Shown here: positions 29,668 to 37,949 of the stretch, in pieces | Layout of the letters: every line of letters starts with the position of its first letter | Position numbering within the stretch: position 1 is the stretch's first letter | Assembly: GCA_016784125.1 (NCBI GenBank) | Contig: JADHVI010000006.1 | Span: 1 to 43,160, forward strand | From: Candidatus Woesearchaeota archaeon | GTDB taxonomy: Archaea; Nanobdellota; Nanobdellia; Woesearchaeales; GCA-2686295 | DNA length: 43,160 bases | Reading direction: 5' to 3' | Made by a program: the position numbers and the translations under genes | Notes under the pieces: model-generated | The model's input: only the letters and a program-made list of their open reading frames with translations | Database searches by the model: none | What the model was told of the DNA's origin: nothing

Positions 29668-30380
29668 TTTAATTTATATAATGCTAAAAAGCCATAATCT
29701 AAGCTTTCAGGATCATCCATCGCGTTTGGTATAACTGAAACAGCTTTTGCTCCGTTAAAAACATGAAAACGTGCACCGTAATCTGCAGGAAGATTCGTTG
29801 ATGGTTTTTGTTTTAACAAGTGTTTTTCAGCATCATGCACTGTTGCGCTTGTGTGATCTTCATGCATTTGAGGTAATCGCCCATATCCCAACACAAATTC
29901 AGTTCCATCTTTTTTGGCTTCAACTATAGTATGATTTATCATATGATTTACCAAACCATGACCTTTTAAAGCACTGTCAATACCAACACCTATTAGAAAT
30001 ATGCAGTTTGATTCTTTGTTATGCGTTGAATTAACACCGTTGTTTATATATCCATTATTTGTTGCCTCATACCAGTCTTTAGGCAAACCATGTTTTTTTA
30101 CTATTTCAGTCCATTCCAGTAATCCATTTTCTTTGTAATTTTGATGTATGTTATTTAATATTTTAGGGTTTGTGAATGCTGGTTGTTGAAAACTTATTAT
30201 GCCTGCTGGCGTATTATTTAGGTAAAGCAGATACATAAGCCCTAATTCAATACGTGTTTTAAACTTATCATATTCAGCCACCATACCATCACCTATATCA
30301 GGCCATGCAGCTTTTTCAACAGCAACTATTGTTTCCAAGTCATTGATTGTTGGTTTTACAATTTCAATTTTTTTCATCAT
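29664..30380 (-). CDS. GNAT-family N-acetyltransferase
   Basis: About 238 aa from ATG at 30380; the ATG at 30392 is part of the ribosome binding site ATGGAGGT. The N-terminus VKPTINDLETIVAVEKAAWPD is a standard GNAT start, and FLIGVGIDSALKGHGLVNHMINHTIVEAKKDG is the core with an acetyl-CoA loop (L-K-G-H-G-L). An insert of about 45 residues (NIHQNYKENG...NSTHNKES) separates the two parts, and the C-terminal VFNGAKAVSVIPNAMDD...GFLALY ends the fold. Substrate unknown. Coupled with the MBL hydrolase. Confidence 0.82.
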   Translation of the reverse strand: MMKKIEIVKPTINDLETIVAVEKAAWPDIGDGMVAEYDKFKTRIELGLMYLLYLNNTPAGIISFQQPAFTNPKILNNIHQNYKENGLLEWTEIVKKHGLPKDWYEATNNGYINNGVNSTHNKESNCIFLIGVGIDSALKGHGLVNHMINHTIVEAKKDGTEFVLGYGRLPQMHEDHTSATVHDAEKHLLKQKPSTNLPADYGARFHVFNGAKAVSVIPNAMDDPESLDYGFLALYKLK

Positions 30381-30600
30381 TATAACCTCCATGTTTTTAG
30401 TCTTAAAAAAATAAAAGATTTGAACAAAAAAATTAATTGTGAATGAGCTAACTCTATCTTCTTTTGAAGATGTAAGAATTCTTATCTATTTGAACTTTCG
30501 AATTAGCAATCATTTTCTTTCAAATATACTAAAACAAATCTGCCTTTTAAATTCTCCGTCTAAAAATAGACATTTTTAACTATAATGTTCGAAACAAAAC

Positions 30601-30610
30601 ATTTAAATAT
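30601..30610 (+). promoter_or_regulatory. TATA box of the ACT-domain gene
   Basis: ATTTAAATAT, 26 bp before the ATG at 30632. The preceding 200 bp (30400-30600) hold only AT-rich sequence and no gene that I can support. Confidence 0.6.
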
Positions 30611-30631
30611 GTTAACTCATTATAGAATTCT

Positions 30632-31261
30632 ATGAACATAACAAAAGAAACAGAACAATATGTTTTTGAAAGACCGAGCATAAAAGATTCTTTGAAAAAA
30701 AGTCTAATAAATTACTCTAAGCTATCAAGACAAATTATAAAAAACCAAGAATTAAAAAAAAAAGATTTCGATGCAGTACTAGTTGCCTTACGAAGATTAG
30801 AGCACAAACTAAAAAAGAAACAAAGCTTTGAAAAACCCATAAGAGTCTTGTTAAAAGAAACAAGCCTTGAAATAAAGAACAAAGTAATGGTTTGCATAAT
30901 AGAAAATAACACTTTTCACAACAACATTTTAGAACTACAAAAAGAGATTAAAAATCTTAAAGGAAAGATACAAATAGTGGAAGGCATACAAGCAATTACG
31001 TTGATAACAAGCCAAGAGTTCGAGAATATTATCGACAAGTACTTCAAGAATCAAATTATTAAAAAAAGCAAAGACCTAATAGAAATAATATTGCGCAGTC
31101 CAGAATCATTAGAAGAAGTTCCAGGAGTTATGGGTTATCTCTACTCATTGTTCTCCGAACAAGGTGTGAATATTGTAGAGACAATGAGTTGCTGGACAGA
31201 CACAATATTTGTGGTAGAAGAAAAGAATATGAAAAAAACTATTGAAATGATGAAGTTTTAG
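30632..31261 (+). CDS. Helical protein with C-terminal ACT-like domain
   Basis: 209 aa. Residues 1-140 are helical and strongly basic (KKSLINYSKLSRQIIKNQELKKKD) and may bind nucleic acid or other proteins. The last 65 residues fit an ACT domain: LIEIILRSPESLEEVPGVMGYLYSLFSEQGVNIVETMSCWTDTIFVVEEKNMKKTIEMM, as in aspartokinases and amino-acid-sensing regulators (GVMGYLYSLFSEQGVNI being the ligand-binding loop). The amino acid is unknown. Leaderless; the SPL-type radical SAM gene follows after 19 nt. Confidence 0.7.
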   Translation: MNITKETEQYVFERPSIKDSLKKSLINYSKLSRQIIKNQELKKKDFDAVLVALRRLEHKLKKKQSFEKPIRVLLKETSLEIKNKVMVCIIENNTFHNNILELQKEIKNLKGKIQIVEGIQAITLITSQEFENIIDKYFKNQIIKKSKDLIEIILRSPESLEEVPGVMGYLYSLFSEQGVNIVETMSCWTDTIFVVEEKNMKKTIEMMKF

Positions 31262-31280
31262 ATATAAAACAGAGAATAAG

Positions 31281-32090
31281 ATGAAGATAGCCATAAGAAA
31301 AGCAAAGAGTATAATTACAAAAAGTAACTTGCCAGATGCAGACTATGTAATTAACCCATATGTGGGATGTCAGCACGCATGCATCTATTGTTATGCGGAC
31401 TTCATGAAAAGATTTACAGATCATACTGATGATGAATGGGGTAAATTTGTTGATATTAAAGAGTTTGATGGTTTGAATATAAAACCTGAAAAACTTAATG
31501 AAAAAAGTGTATTAATTAGTTCTGTAACGGATCCATATCAACCAGTAGAAGCAAAGTATAAAGCGACTAGACAAATATTAAAAAAATTGTCTGGAACTAA
31601 AGCCAGGATAGATATTCTAACAAAATCTGCACTTGTACAAAGAGATATAGATTTATTGCAAACATTTGAAAATCTCAGAGTTGGGATTTCAATGAATACT
31701 ACAAATCCTGAATTATCAAAAGCCTTAGAACCATTTGGTGCAACACCTATTGCAAGATTAAAAGCTCTAAAAAAAGTGCATGAAGCAGGCATTGAAACAT
31801 ATTTATTCATTTCACCATTTTTTCCAGGCATAAGTGATTACCGGACAATTATTGAACAAGTAGGGAGCTCTGCAGACACAATACTATTTGAAAATATAAA
31901 TATTAGACTAAACAATACTCGAAAAGTATTTGCGTTTTTAAAAAAGTTTAAACCAAAATTAGTTCCCATGTACCAACAACTCAAACAGTATCCTGAACGA
32001 TGGGACCCTATTGAAAAAGAGATTAAAGATTATTGTGTGACTAATAATATATCTCACAAAATATATTTTCATCACGGTGGGTTCAAATAA
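31281..32090 (+). CDS. Radical SAM protein, spore-photoproduct-lyase-like
   Basis: 269 aa. Cluster motif C-x3-C-x2-C at C30, C34 and C37 (GCQHACIYCYAD), preceded by NPYVGC. SSVTDPYQPVEAKYKATRQIL and ILTKSALVQRDIDLL are typical for the SplB/Rv2578c group of small radical SAM proteins. These split SAM to a 5'-deoxyadenosyl radical; true spore photoproduct lyases repair thymine dimers, but many members have unknown substrates. Follows the ACT-domain gene by 19 nt, probably in one mRNA. Confidence 0.85.
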   Translation: MKIAIRKAKSIITKSNLPDADYVINPYVGCQHACIYCYADFMKRFTDHTDDEWGKFVDIKEFDGLNIKPEKLNEKSVLISSVTDPYQPVEAKYKATRQILKKLSGTKARIDILTKSALVQRDIDLLQTFENLRVGISMNTTNPELSKALEPFGATPIARLKALKKVHEAGIETYLFISPFFPGISDYRTIIEQVGSSADTILFENINIRLNNTRKVFAFLKKFKPKLVPMYQQLKQYPERWDPIEKEIKDYCVTNNISHKIYFHHGGFK

Positions 32091-32106
32091 TTATTGAAGA
32101 ATAAAA

Positions 32107-32505
32107 TTATTTATTTTTAGACTTTTTGTATTCTAACCATTTATCGTTCTTCAATGCAACTTTATCTGCTAATTGAAATATTTGACCATATTTAGTTGTA
32201 GGGACTTCATTTGTTCGATGGTTCAAAATACAATCACTGATTAAATCTTTAAGCTCTTCATATTCAGGATGTTGTGTTAAGAATTTCTTAAGAAAATCCA
32301 AGCTTATTATCTGGTGATTATCTTTGTCTATTTTTCTTCCAATATCATGAATCCAACCAGCAATAATAAAAACTTCTTTTTTTAAATTAGAGTTATTGGC
32401 CATATTTAGACAGGCATCAATTACACATTCTGAATGAATCTTTATTTTTTCATCATTCCATTCTTGAACGTAGAAACCAAACGCCTGTTTGTTTGCTTTA
32501 TCCAT
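32107..32505 (-). CDS. HD-domain phosphohydrolase
   Basis: 132 aa from ATG at 32505; the longer frame from 32532 would overlap the radical SAM gene more. HD fold: His in KIKIHSECV, the HD pair in GWIHDIGRKIDKDNHQ, a further His in CILNHRTNEV and a late Asp in FQLADKVAL. It would need divalent metal and hydrolyse a nucleotide or phosphate ester. Overlaps the stop of the MoaA-like gene by 8 nt, so it is the third gene of the 34388-32107 operon. Confidence 0.85.
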   Translation of the reverse strand: MDKANKQAFGFYVQEWNDEKIKIHSECVIDACLNMANNSNLKKEVFIIAGWIHDIGRKIDKDNHQIISLDFLKKFLTQHPEYEELKDLISDCILNHRTNEVPTTKYGQIFQLADKVALKNDKWLEYKKSKNK

Positions 32506-33475
32506 ACATACCACTCCAAAATCTGTTTTCATGATGTGATTGCTGAAATATATTTATAAGTTTTTTTAAACTTGTTCGAAATTGTTCTGGTGTTTCAGCT
32601 TCAAAATGAGCAGGTGATAATCTACAAGGAATCAATTTTTTATTTGGACTGTACAAGACAGTATATAACCCTTCTTGACAAGGCAAAGCGTTGCAGTCAC
32701 CACAAAATTCTTGAGAATATTTTGTACCAGCAGTACTATCTTTAATTCTTACAATTATTCCTGCTTTGGTTTCATACTCTAATGAAGGAATTCCAAAATT
32801 TTTTGTATATGTTACTTGTCTGGCAGTAGTAGATCTAGATTCAACAATTTCCCTTGCTTTGTCTAATGGAGAATACATATTTTTCCAAAGTTCTAACGTC
32901 GCAGATGTGGCATACATATCAAATAATTTTAAGTTAATTCCCAGTTCTTCACAAAAATCAATCATTGACTCAACTTCATCAACATTTTCGCTTGTTACAA
33001 CCATAGCCACTCGTTTAAGAATACCTACATCTGTAAGCGCGTGTATGTTGTCCATAACAATTTTGTACTGTCCTTCAACACCACAAATTTCATTGAATTT
33101 CTGTTCATGTAGTGTGTCCAAGCTAATTCGAAGATCTAATCTAGACAAATCACTCAACGCATCTATATGTTTTCCCACCAAACTTCCATTTGTAGCCAAT
33201 GCATATTCCAAACTAGTTTTGTTTTCAAAAAAAGTTAGTAAATCCATTATTCCTTTAACAACAAGCGGCTCTCCACCAGTTATTCGAACTTTGGTTATAC
33301 CTTCTTCTTCTGCAATTAAAACTTTTTCTTCCAAATCTTCCAAATCAGGCTTTTGATTTTCAGTTCCAAATCCTTCACCAAAACCACCTTTTTCAGTAGG
33401 ACTGCAATAGCCACATCTAAAGTTACAGCTATTAGTAATTGCGATTGTTAGGTATGGTTTAGCTTCTGAATCCAT
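32498..33475 (-). CDS. MoaA-like radical SAM protein with Cys-rich C-terminus
   Basis: 325 aa from ATG at 33475, directly after AAAGGAGGAAAGAAA; the in-frame TTG further up is part of that site. Cluster motif C17, C21, C24 (CNFRCGYC), SAM-binding ITGGEPL, then ISLDTL. The C-terminal FCGDCNALPCQEG...PNKKLIPC (C258, C261, C266, C284) resembles the second cluster of MoaA, but the spacing differs from MoaA's C-x2-C-x13-C and the GTP-binding arginines are absent, so it is probably not the molybdopterin enzyme. No other moa gene is near. Overlaps its neighbours by 17 and 8 nt; middle gene of a three-gene operon. Confidence 0.85.
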   Translation of the reverse strand: MDSEAKPYLTIAITNSCNFRCGYCSPTEKGGFGEGFGTENQKPDLEDLEEKVLIAEEEGITKVRITGGEPLVVKGIMDLLTFFENKTSLEYALATNGSLVGKHIDALSDLSRLDLRISLDTLHEQKFNEICGVEGQYKIVMDNIHALTDVGILKRVAMVVTSENVDEVESMIDFCEELGINLKLFDMYATSATLELWKNMYSPLDKAREIVESRSTTARQVTYTKNFGIPSLEYETKAGIIVRIKDSTAGTKYSQEFCGDCNALPCQEGLYTVLYSPNKKLIPCRLSPAHFEAETPEQFRTSLKKLINIFQQSHHENRFWSGMYG

Positions 33476-34388
33476 TTTCTTTCCTCCTTTCAATTAAATC
33501 ATAGAATCTATCAGCAATTGTTGGATCTTTCATCACATGATGAAAACTGACACTTCTGAGAAGTCTGTTGTCTTCATTATATGCAAGGGCAGCACCTACA
33601 AAACCAATGTATGATTGTTCTTTAGAATCCGCTTTAGATGCAAGTAATTGCCAGGTTCCTCTTCGTCTAATTTGATCCAATCTAATACTTTTAATCTCAT
33701 CAAATACTTGAGAAGCCGATTCAAACTGAGGGTTGTTATCTAATAACACTCCATATCGTTCTTTTATCCTTGAAACAACTGCATCATTGTCTAAAATTAT
33801 TCTTATTAGCTTGTCTCTTGTAGCAGTATACTTCATGAGGTAATTACATCCCTTGCCTGCGAAGAAGAAATCTTTTTCCGAACCATAACCATTCAATCTT
33901 AATAATTGATAGCCTAATACTTCAAGTTCTTTTATTCCAACTTCTTCAAAAAAAGTGACTCCTGTGTTTGGAGTAAATAATTGACTTTGTGCTAATTCTC
34001 GATCAGCGGTTTGAGATATGGATTTACATTTATCTTTAACTATTTCAGCATCTACTAAATGATCCAATCCTAATAACTCATAATCAAATTGAAGATCAAA
34101 CATCTCTTCTGCAGATATATATTTAGAATTTTGATGTGCTTGCAAAATTTTGTTTTTTCTTTCAGTTCTAATATTTAATAATCTTCGTCTGAACTCCGGA
34201 TCTTCTAGCGTATCTTCTAGAAACAAAAATAATGGTTGTGAATCTATACAAATCTGTGTTGATTCTTCGTTATAAGCAATAATTCCTGATGATGGAAGCT
34301 GATATATTTCTCTTAGCTGTTCTCTGTGTGCTTCCAGCATTATTTCTCTTAATGGTTTTTTTGGGATATCTCTTTTTGTTGTTTCCAT
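33459..34388 (-). CDS. Unknown protein, 309 aa, first gene of a radical SAM operon
   Basis: No family recognised. Charged and mostly helical, with the basic N-terminus TTKRDIPKKPLREIMLEAHREQLREIYQLP and many Arg/Lys pairs; no signal peptide or membrane segment. C-terminal SFHHVMKDPTIADRFYDLIERRK could be a helical domain. It may be a partner or substrate carrier of the radical SAM enzyme encoded next, because the genes overlap by 17 nt. The start is preceded by GGGAG within the loop and stem of a hairpin (34394-34407), so its translation is likely regulated by RNA structure. Confidence 0.65.
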   Translation of the reverse strand: METTKRDIPKKPLREIMLEAHREQLREIYQLPSSGIIAYNEESTQICIDSQPLFLFLEDTLEDPEFRRRLLNIRTERKNKILQAHQNSKYISAEEMFDLQFDYELLGLDHLVDAEIVKDKCKSISQTADRELAQSQLFTPNTGVTFFEEVGIKELEVLGYQLLRLNGYGSEKDFFFAGKGCNYLMKYTATRDKLIRIILDNDAVVSRIKERYGVLLDNNPQFESASQVFDEIKSIRLDQIRRRGTWQLLASKADSKEQSYIGFVGAALAYNEDNRLLRSVSFHHVMKDPTIADRFYDLIERRKENGFRS

Positions 34389-34393
34389 TTTCT

Positions 34394-34449
34394 ATAGCTC
34401 CCGCTATCTTAGCGTTTTTTGTCTGACGGATTATAGCTCTCGCTAATCC
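34394..34449 (-). promoter_or_regulatory. Leader with two GNRA-loop hairpins; ribosome binding site inside the second
   Basis: Minus strand: GGATTA-GC-GAGA-GC-TA-TAATCC (34449-34428, two-base bulge) and ATAGC-GGGA-GCTAT (34407-34394). Both loops are GNRA type and the 16-bp cores, WTAGCGRGAGCTATAR, are near copies of each other. The second loop and its 3' side supply GGGAG, 9 nt before the ATG at 34388. An upstream CCTG/CAGG pair may form a third stem. Confidence 0.5.
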
Positions 34450-34544
34450 TGGTTTTTCCTTTCAGGGCGCAATGTTTTTAATCCGTGCGATTTAATATTT
34501 TTTTAGAGTTTTTGCACAGACTCATTCCGGGGTGATTGTGATAT

Positions 34545-35045
34545 TTACGGTTCTTCAATTGTTGTCATAAAGTTTTCTCGTTTCAAATCGTTGATGATCT
34601 GAAACTCTTGTTTTTCTTCAATCCTAAATTGACTTTCCATTTCTTTCTTGAAATTCATATACTCTTTGACATTCTCATGCACAGTTTCTACCAAGTAGTC
34701 ATAGCCAGTATTTATTTGGTATACTGAGTTGACATTTGGGTGTGCTAGTAGGAATTTCTCAAAGTCTCTGTTTTGGAAATCACTTAGTTTTATCGCTGTT
34801 TTCTGCCAGTGGTTGAACCCTAGTTTTGCATAATCGATTAGTGTTGTATGCTTTCTTACCACATTTTCTTCACAATCTTTTATTTTCAAAAACACTGTCG
34901 ATGTTGGTATCCCTGTTTTCTTGGAAATGTTTGTTATGCTTTCCCTTGCATTCTTTCTCAGTTCCACTAATATTTTTTTGCAACTGTTTTTCATGGTTTT
35001 TCCCATTTTGTTGTTTGTTTTCCAGCTTTGTTGGAAATCTTCCAA
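34545..35045 (-). CDS. Lrp/AsnC-family transcriptional regulator
   Basis: Up to 166 aa; the N-terminal 13 residues are doubtful and the start may be the ATG at 35006. Residues 20-60 form the helix-turn-helix (KKILVELRKNARESITNISKKTGIPTSTVFLKIKD), and the rest is the alpha/beta sensor domain with FEKFLLAHPNVNSVYQINTGYDYLVETVHENVKEYMNF. Lrp proteins form dimers to octamers and respond to amino acids. It lies upstream of the radical SAM operon on the same strand and divergent from the AbrB-PhoU gene, so it could control either. Confidence 0.85.
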   Translation of the reverse strand: MEDFQQSWKTNNKMGKTMKNSCKKILVELRKNARESITNISKKTGIPTSTVFLKIKDCEENVVRKHTTLIDYAKLGFNHWQKTAIKLSDFQNRDFEKFLLAHPNVNSVYQINTGYDYLVETVHENVKEYMNFKKEMESQFRIEEKQEFQIINDLKRENFMTTIEEP

Positions 35046-35113
35046 AATACTTTTTTAACTTAATCTAAGCTGTTTATAGGTAATAGGGGCCCAACATATA
35101 TATACTTAACCAA

Positions 35114-35126
35114 TATATTTTTATAC
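35114..35126 (+). promoter_or_regulatory. TATA box of the AbrB-PhoU gene
   Basis: TATATTTTTATAC, about 28 bp before the ATG at 35150. The 100-bp gap to the Lrp gene also contains a perfect GGGCCC and further TATA-like repeats (ATATATATA), so several promoters in both directions are possible. Confidence 0.5.
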
Positions 35127-35149
35127 TAGTACATATTATATATACTTAA

Positions 35150-36115
35150 ATGGAAACTCGAAAACTAGTAAGATCCGGAAACACCAGTTTCACGACTGCA
35201 CTACCAATAAATTGGGTGCGAAAAAACAATCTAAAACCAGGTAGTGAAATACAAATAACTGAAACTAGTAGAGGAAATTTACTAATAACTACCACGTCGC
35301 CAATCGAACCAGATTCAGAGAAAAAAACTTCTACAACAATAAAAGTTGATGGAAAAACAAATGAAGAGATAAGAATTGAACTTTTAATAGCATACATAAG
35401 AGACATGTCTTCAGTTACATTAGAAGGAAAAGAAATAAATATCAAATCCAAAATGATTATAGAGGCAATCCATGATTTTATAGGCTTTGACATCATGGAT
35501 CAAAGCGATAAATACATCACCATTAAGAATTTTTATTCCCTAGATCAAGAAACTGCTCCACGTAATATCAACAAGAAGATTCACGTGATAAACTTAGCTT
35601 CATTTGAATTATTAAAAACATTCTTTGAGAAGGGACTAACGCAAGAAAACGTATTTGAGTTGAGAAAGTTTCATAATCAAAACAAAAAATTATCCAATCT
35701 CACAGAGAAGAGTATCTTGAAAGCATTCAATGACCCCGCCCTTATGAGACAGATTCAGACAAACAGGCTTCAACTAATAAAAGAAAAGAAAATAGTATCT
35801 GCTTTCAAGAAGATTTCATATAGACTTTACTACTTGGGAAAGCTTCTGTCTTTTATTGAGAGAAAAAGTCCTGAAGTAGAACTATTTAAAGTTGAGTTCT
35901 TGAAAATAAAGGAGCATTACACAAGCTTAATAAACGCAATTGCTAATAAAGACAACGAAGAAAAAATAGTACTTCTCCAAAAATTCAAAAAACATGATAA
36001 ACTAATTGATGATATGATAAATCGTTTTGAAGATCCACTAATGATTCAAGCCGGAATGTCACTTCTCATAATAGAATTAAATCTAAAAGATATAGGCTAT
36101 GAATCACTCACTTAG
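35150..36115 (+). CDS. AbrB/PhoU-domain regulator (archaeal phosphate uptake regulator type)
   Basis: 321 aa. N-terminal METRKLVRSGNTSFTTALPINWVRKNNLKPGSEIQI is an AbrB/SpoVT-type DNA-binding swapped hairpin (1-45). From about residue 165 two helical bundles follow (LLKTFFEKGLTQ..., LYYLGKLLSFIE, ...HYTSLINAIANKDNEEKI), as in PhoU. Such fusions are archaeal and are thought to control phosphate uptake, though this is not shown for all. Leaderless. Overlaps the convergent PLP enzyme gene by 8 bp. Confidence 0.85.
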   Translation: METRKLVRSGNTSFTTALPINWVRKNNLKPGSEIQITETSRGNLLITTTSPIEPDSEKKTSTTIKVDGKTNEEIRIELLIAYIRDMSSVTLEGKEINIKSKMIIEAIHDFIGFDIMDQSDKYITIKNFYSLDQETAPRNINKKIHVINLASFELLKTFFEKGLTQENVFELRKFHNQNKKLSNLTEKSILKAFNDPALMRQIQTNRLQLIKEKKIVSAFKKISYRLYYLGKLLSFIERKSPEVELFKVEFLKIKEHYTSLINAIANKDNEEKIVLLQKFKKHDKLIDDMINRFEDPLMIQAGMSLLIIELNLKDIGYESLT

Positions 36116-37145
36116 AAGACTGATGTTTATATTTTACCTGGCCAGTATTAACAATCAATATTTTCTTGTTCTTAGGGATTGAATCTTTATTTTGAAGAAG
36201 CAAAGCCAAACCAGCAATACCAGAGGGTTCACAAATAATTCCTTGCTTCTCTGCAAGCTCTAAAGCCTCATCAATAAAATTTTCTCTAATAAGATAAACA
36301 TTTGAGTTTTGACCGCAAAAACCAGATAGACGAAAACATCTAATCCATTGTTCTTCAAAAACAGAAAATGGTCTGTGTGGAGCAAAAAGCTTATCTGCTT
36401 TACTCTTAGGGTTATTAACAGTGGCACCTAAGAATTCACAATTTTTTAGAACATTTACATCACCACTGAATCTCGGATCATGATGAACACTAGAAACCTC
36501 TCTTTTATTTATATTAAGAATATTTTCATACAAATGTCCACTTCCAAAAGGAATAAAACAATAATCAGGCGATTGATTTATTATTTCATAACTAAGCCAA
36601 TCATAAAATCTTGTAGTAGGATCTAGACCTTGACTTGAAGTAACATCAATACCAGTAGTATTGCTTGTGAGCTCTAATATTTCTTTCCAATTGAAGGCTT
36701 TTCTAGAGAGATCAACAAAGAATAATTCACATCCTAAATGTTCAAGTTCTGCAACAATCTTTCTATGTAGCTCTAAGTCTACCAAACATTTCAAATGTGG
36801 AAGATTATATTTATTCAAAGCTGTTTGAATAGCTACACCAGTGGCCCCAGAAGTGATTATAGATAGATGAGGTAGTTTTTCCTTCATTACACCTTCTTTC
36901 TTGGCCAATAACATATCTCTATAAGTTACAACCATTTCCCAAGCCATTCTATCCTTATGCGTTCCTGTTGGATTATGACTTTCATCTTTCAACCAAACAT
37001 TTGAGAAACCAGGAACCTTAATTTTATAAGAAGGAGTGGCAGGAAATTTCGGATCATCTGCTGGAAACTCTGGCTTGTTAGGATTATTTTCTGAAGCTAC
37101 TTTAATAGAATAAAGAGTTTTTCTTTCCTTGTCAGTAAGTGTCAT
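36108..37145 (-). CDS. PLP-dependent enzyme, threonine synthase-like
   Basis: 345 aa, fold type II. The PLP lysine is in NPTGTHKDRMAWE (K64), the phosphate-binding loop is ITSGATGVAIQTA, and the C-terminal CEPSGIAGLALL and IVNTGQ follow the family. The family includes threonine synthase, cysteate synthase and cysteine synthase; the sequence is not close enough to one of these for me to choose. The N-terminal 40 residues are short compared with classical threonine synthase. Monocistronic with AT-rich promoter near 37150-37190. Confidence 0.8.
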   Translation of the reverse strand: MTLTDKERKTLYSIKVASENNPNKPEFPADDPKFPATPSYKIKVPGFSNVWLKDESHNPTGTHKDRMAWEMVVTYRDMLLAKKEGVMKEKLPHLSIITSGATGVAIQTALNKYNLPHLKCLVDLELHRKIVAELEHLGCELFFVDLSRKAFNWKEILELTSNTTGIDVTSSQGLDPTTRFYDWLSYEIINQSPDYCFIPFGSGHLYENILNINKREVSSVHHDPRFSGDVNVLKNCEFLGATVNNPKSKADKLFAPHRPFSVFEEQWIRCFRLSGFCGQNSNVYLIRENFIDEALELAEKQGIICEPSGIAGLALLLQNKDSIPKNKKILIVNTGQVKYKHQSSK

Positions 37146-37193
37146 TAAAAATAGTAAATAAAAATAAAGTATATAAAAATTTCGAAAAAATTA

Positions 37194-37742
37194 TTATTTC
37201 TTTTCTTCAGGCTTTTTTTCCACCTTAGGTTCGTCTTTAGGAGCTTCTTCCTTCACTTCTTTAGGTTTAGCCTCGTCCTTCACTTCTTCCTTTGGAGCTT
37301 CCTTTTTCTCTTCTGGAGCTGCTTTGACTTCAGCTGGTTTAGCTTCGCCTTCAGCCGGTGCCACCTCCGCTGGTACTTCTTCTAGAGGTGATTTGCCTAC
37401 TTTTAGAACTTTGAGGTTTATCTGAGCTGTTTTTGGATTTACTTGATTACCTGCAACTGTTCGTCTTAATCTCATTCCCGCTCTATTGTGTCTTGTTCCA
37501 ACGCCACCAACAATTAAAATTCTTTTTCTGTTTATTCCAGACACATCCTTTCTCATAGGAAATCCACTAGAATCTGAACCACCTGTAATTTCGAATTCAT
37601 AACCAGAAAAGCCTATTTTATCGCCCTTTATTGTATCGCCAATTTTCTTCCCTAGAAGTTCTTTTGCTTCGTCACCGACGATGTCTTTCTTGTGTGTTTT
37701 CCCAGACTTTGGGTTTCCGATGTTAACTTTAAATTCTGCCAT
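37194..37742 (-). CDS. rps6e: Ribosomal protein eS6 (S6e) with long charged tail
   Basis: 182 aa from ATG at 37742, preceded by GGGAGG; a longer frame to 37769 runs through that site. Residues 1-115 are eS6: FKVNIGNPKSGKTHKKDI, GYEFEITGGSDSSGFPMR, and GVGTRHNRAGMRLRRTVAGNQV, the conserved RNA-binding part. About 65 residues of Lys, Glu, Pro and Ala repeats (KEEVKDEAKPKEVKEEAPKDEPK) follow that most archaeal S6e lack. Small-subunit protein. Its mRNA has a structured leader. Confidence 0.95.
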   Translation of the reverse strand: MAEFKVNIGNPKSGKTHKKDIVGDEAKELLGKKIGDTIKGDKIGFSGYEFEITGGSDSSGFPMRKDVSGINRKRILIVGGVGTRHNRAGMRLRRTVAGNQVNPKTAQINLKVLKVGKSPLEEVPAEVAPAEGEAKPAEVKAAPEEKKEAPKEEVKDEAKPKEVKEEAPKDEPKVEKKPEEKK

Positions 37743-37750
37743 TTTTTTGC

Positions 37751-37804
37751 CTCCCGAGGATACTGCCAAGTTTTTCTCTCGACATCACTTTAATGTGTCC
37801 TCAG
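37751..37804 (-). promoter_or_regulatory. Structured leader of S6e mRNA
   Basis: TATA-like TTTTTAAAA (minus strand, 37826-37834) would start transcription near 37804. There CUGAGGA (37804-37798) can pair with UCCUCGG (37760-37754), which overlaps the GGGAGG ribosome binding site, and GACA/UGUC pair in between. CCUC can also pair with the GAGG of the ribosome binding site. It could block translation when formed. Confidence 0.4.
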
Positions 37805-37949
37805 CAGAACCAAAGAAAAATCCTTGTTTTAAAAAGCTTTTTATTTATAGAATAAAGATAGGATTAGATCATTAACTTCTTTAGCTATCTTTATCAAAAG
37901 ATTTTTATAGTTTTACTCTCATAAGCACACACAATTATGGAGGGATATA

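Noticed and set aside
30393-30631. Possible small gene in the gap before the ACT-domain gene
   Set aside because: All frames are short and AT-rich, without a start signal; only the promoter at 30601 is supported.
32498-33475. Assignment as molybdopterin enzyme MoaA
   Set aside because: The cluster motif and fold fit, but the C-terminal cysteine spacing differs, the GTP-contact arginines are missing, and no other moa gene is present.
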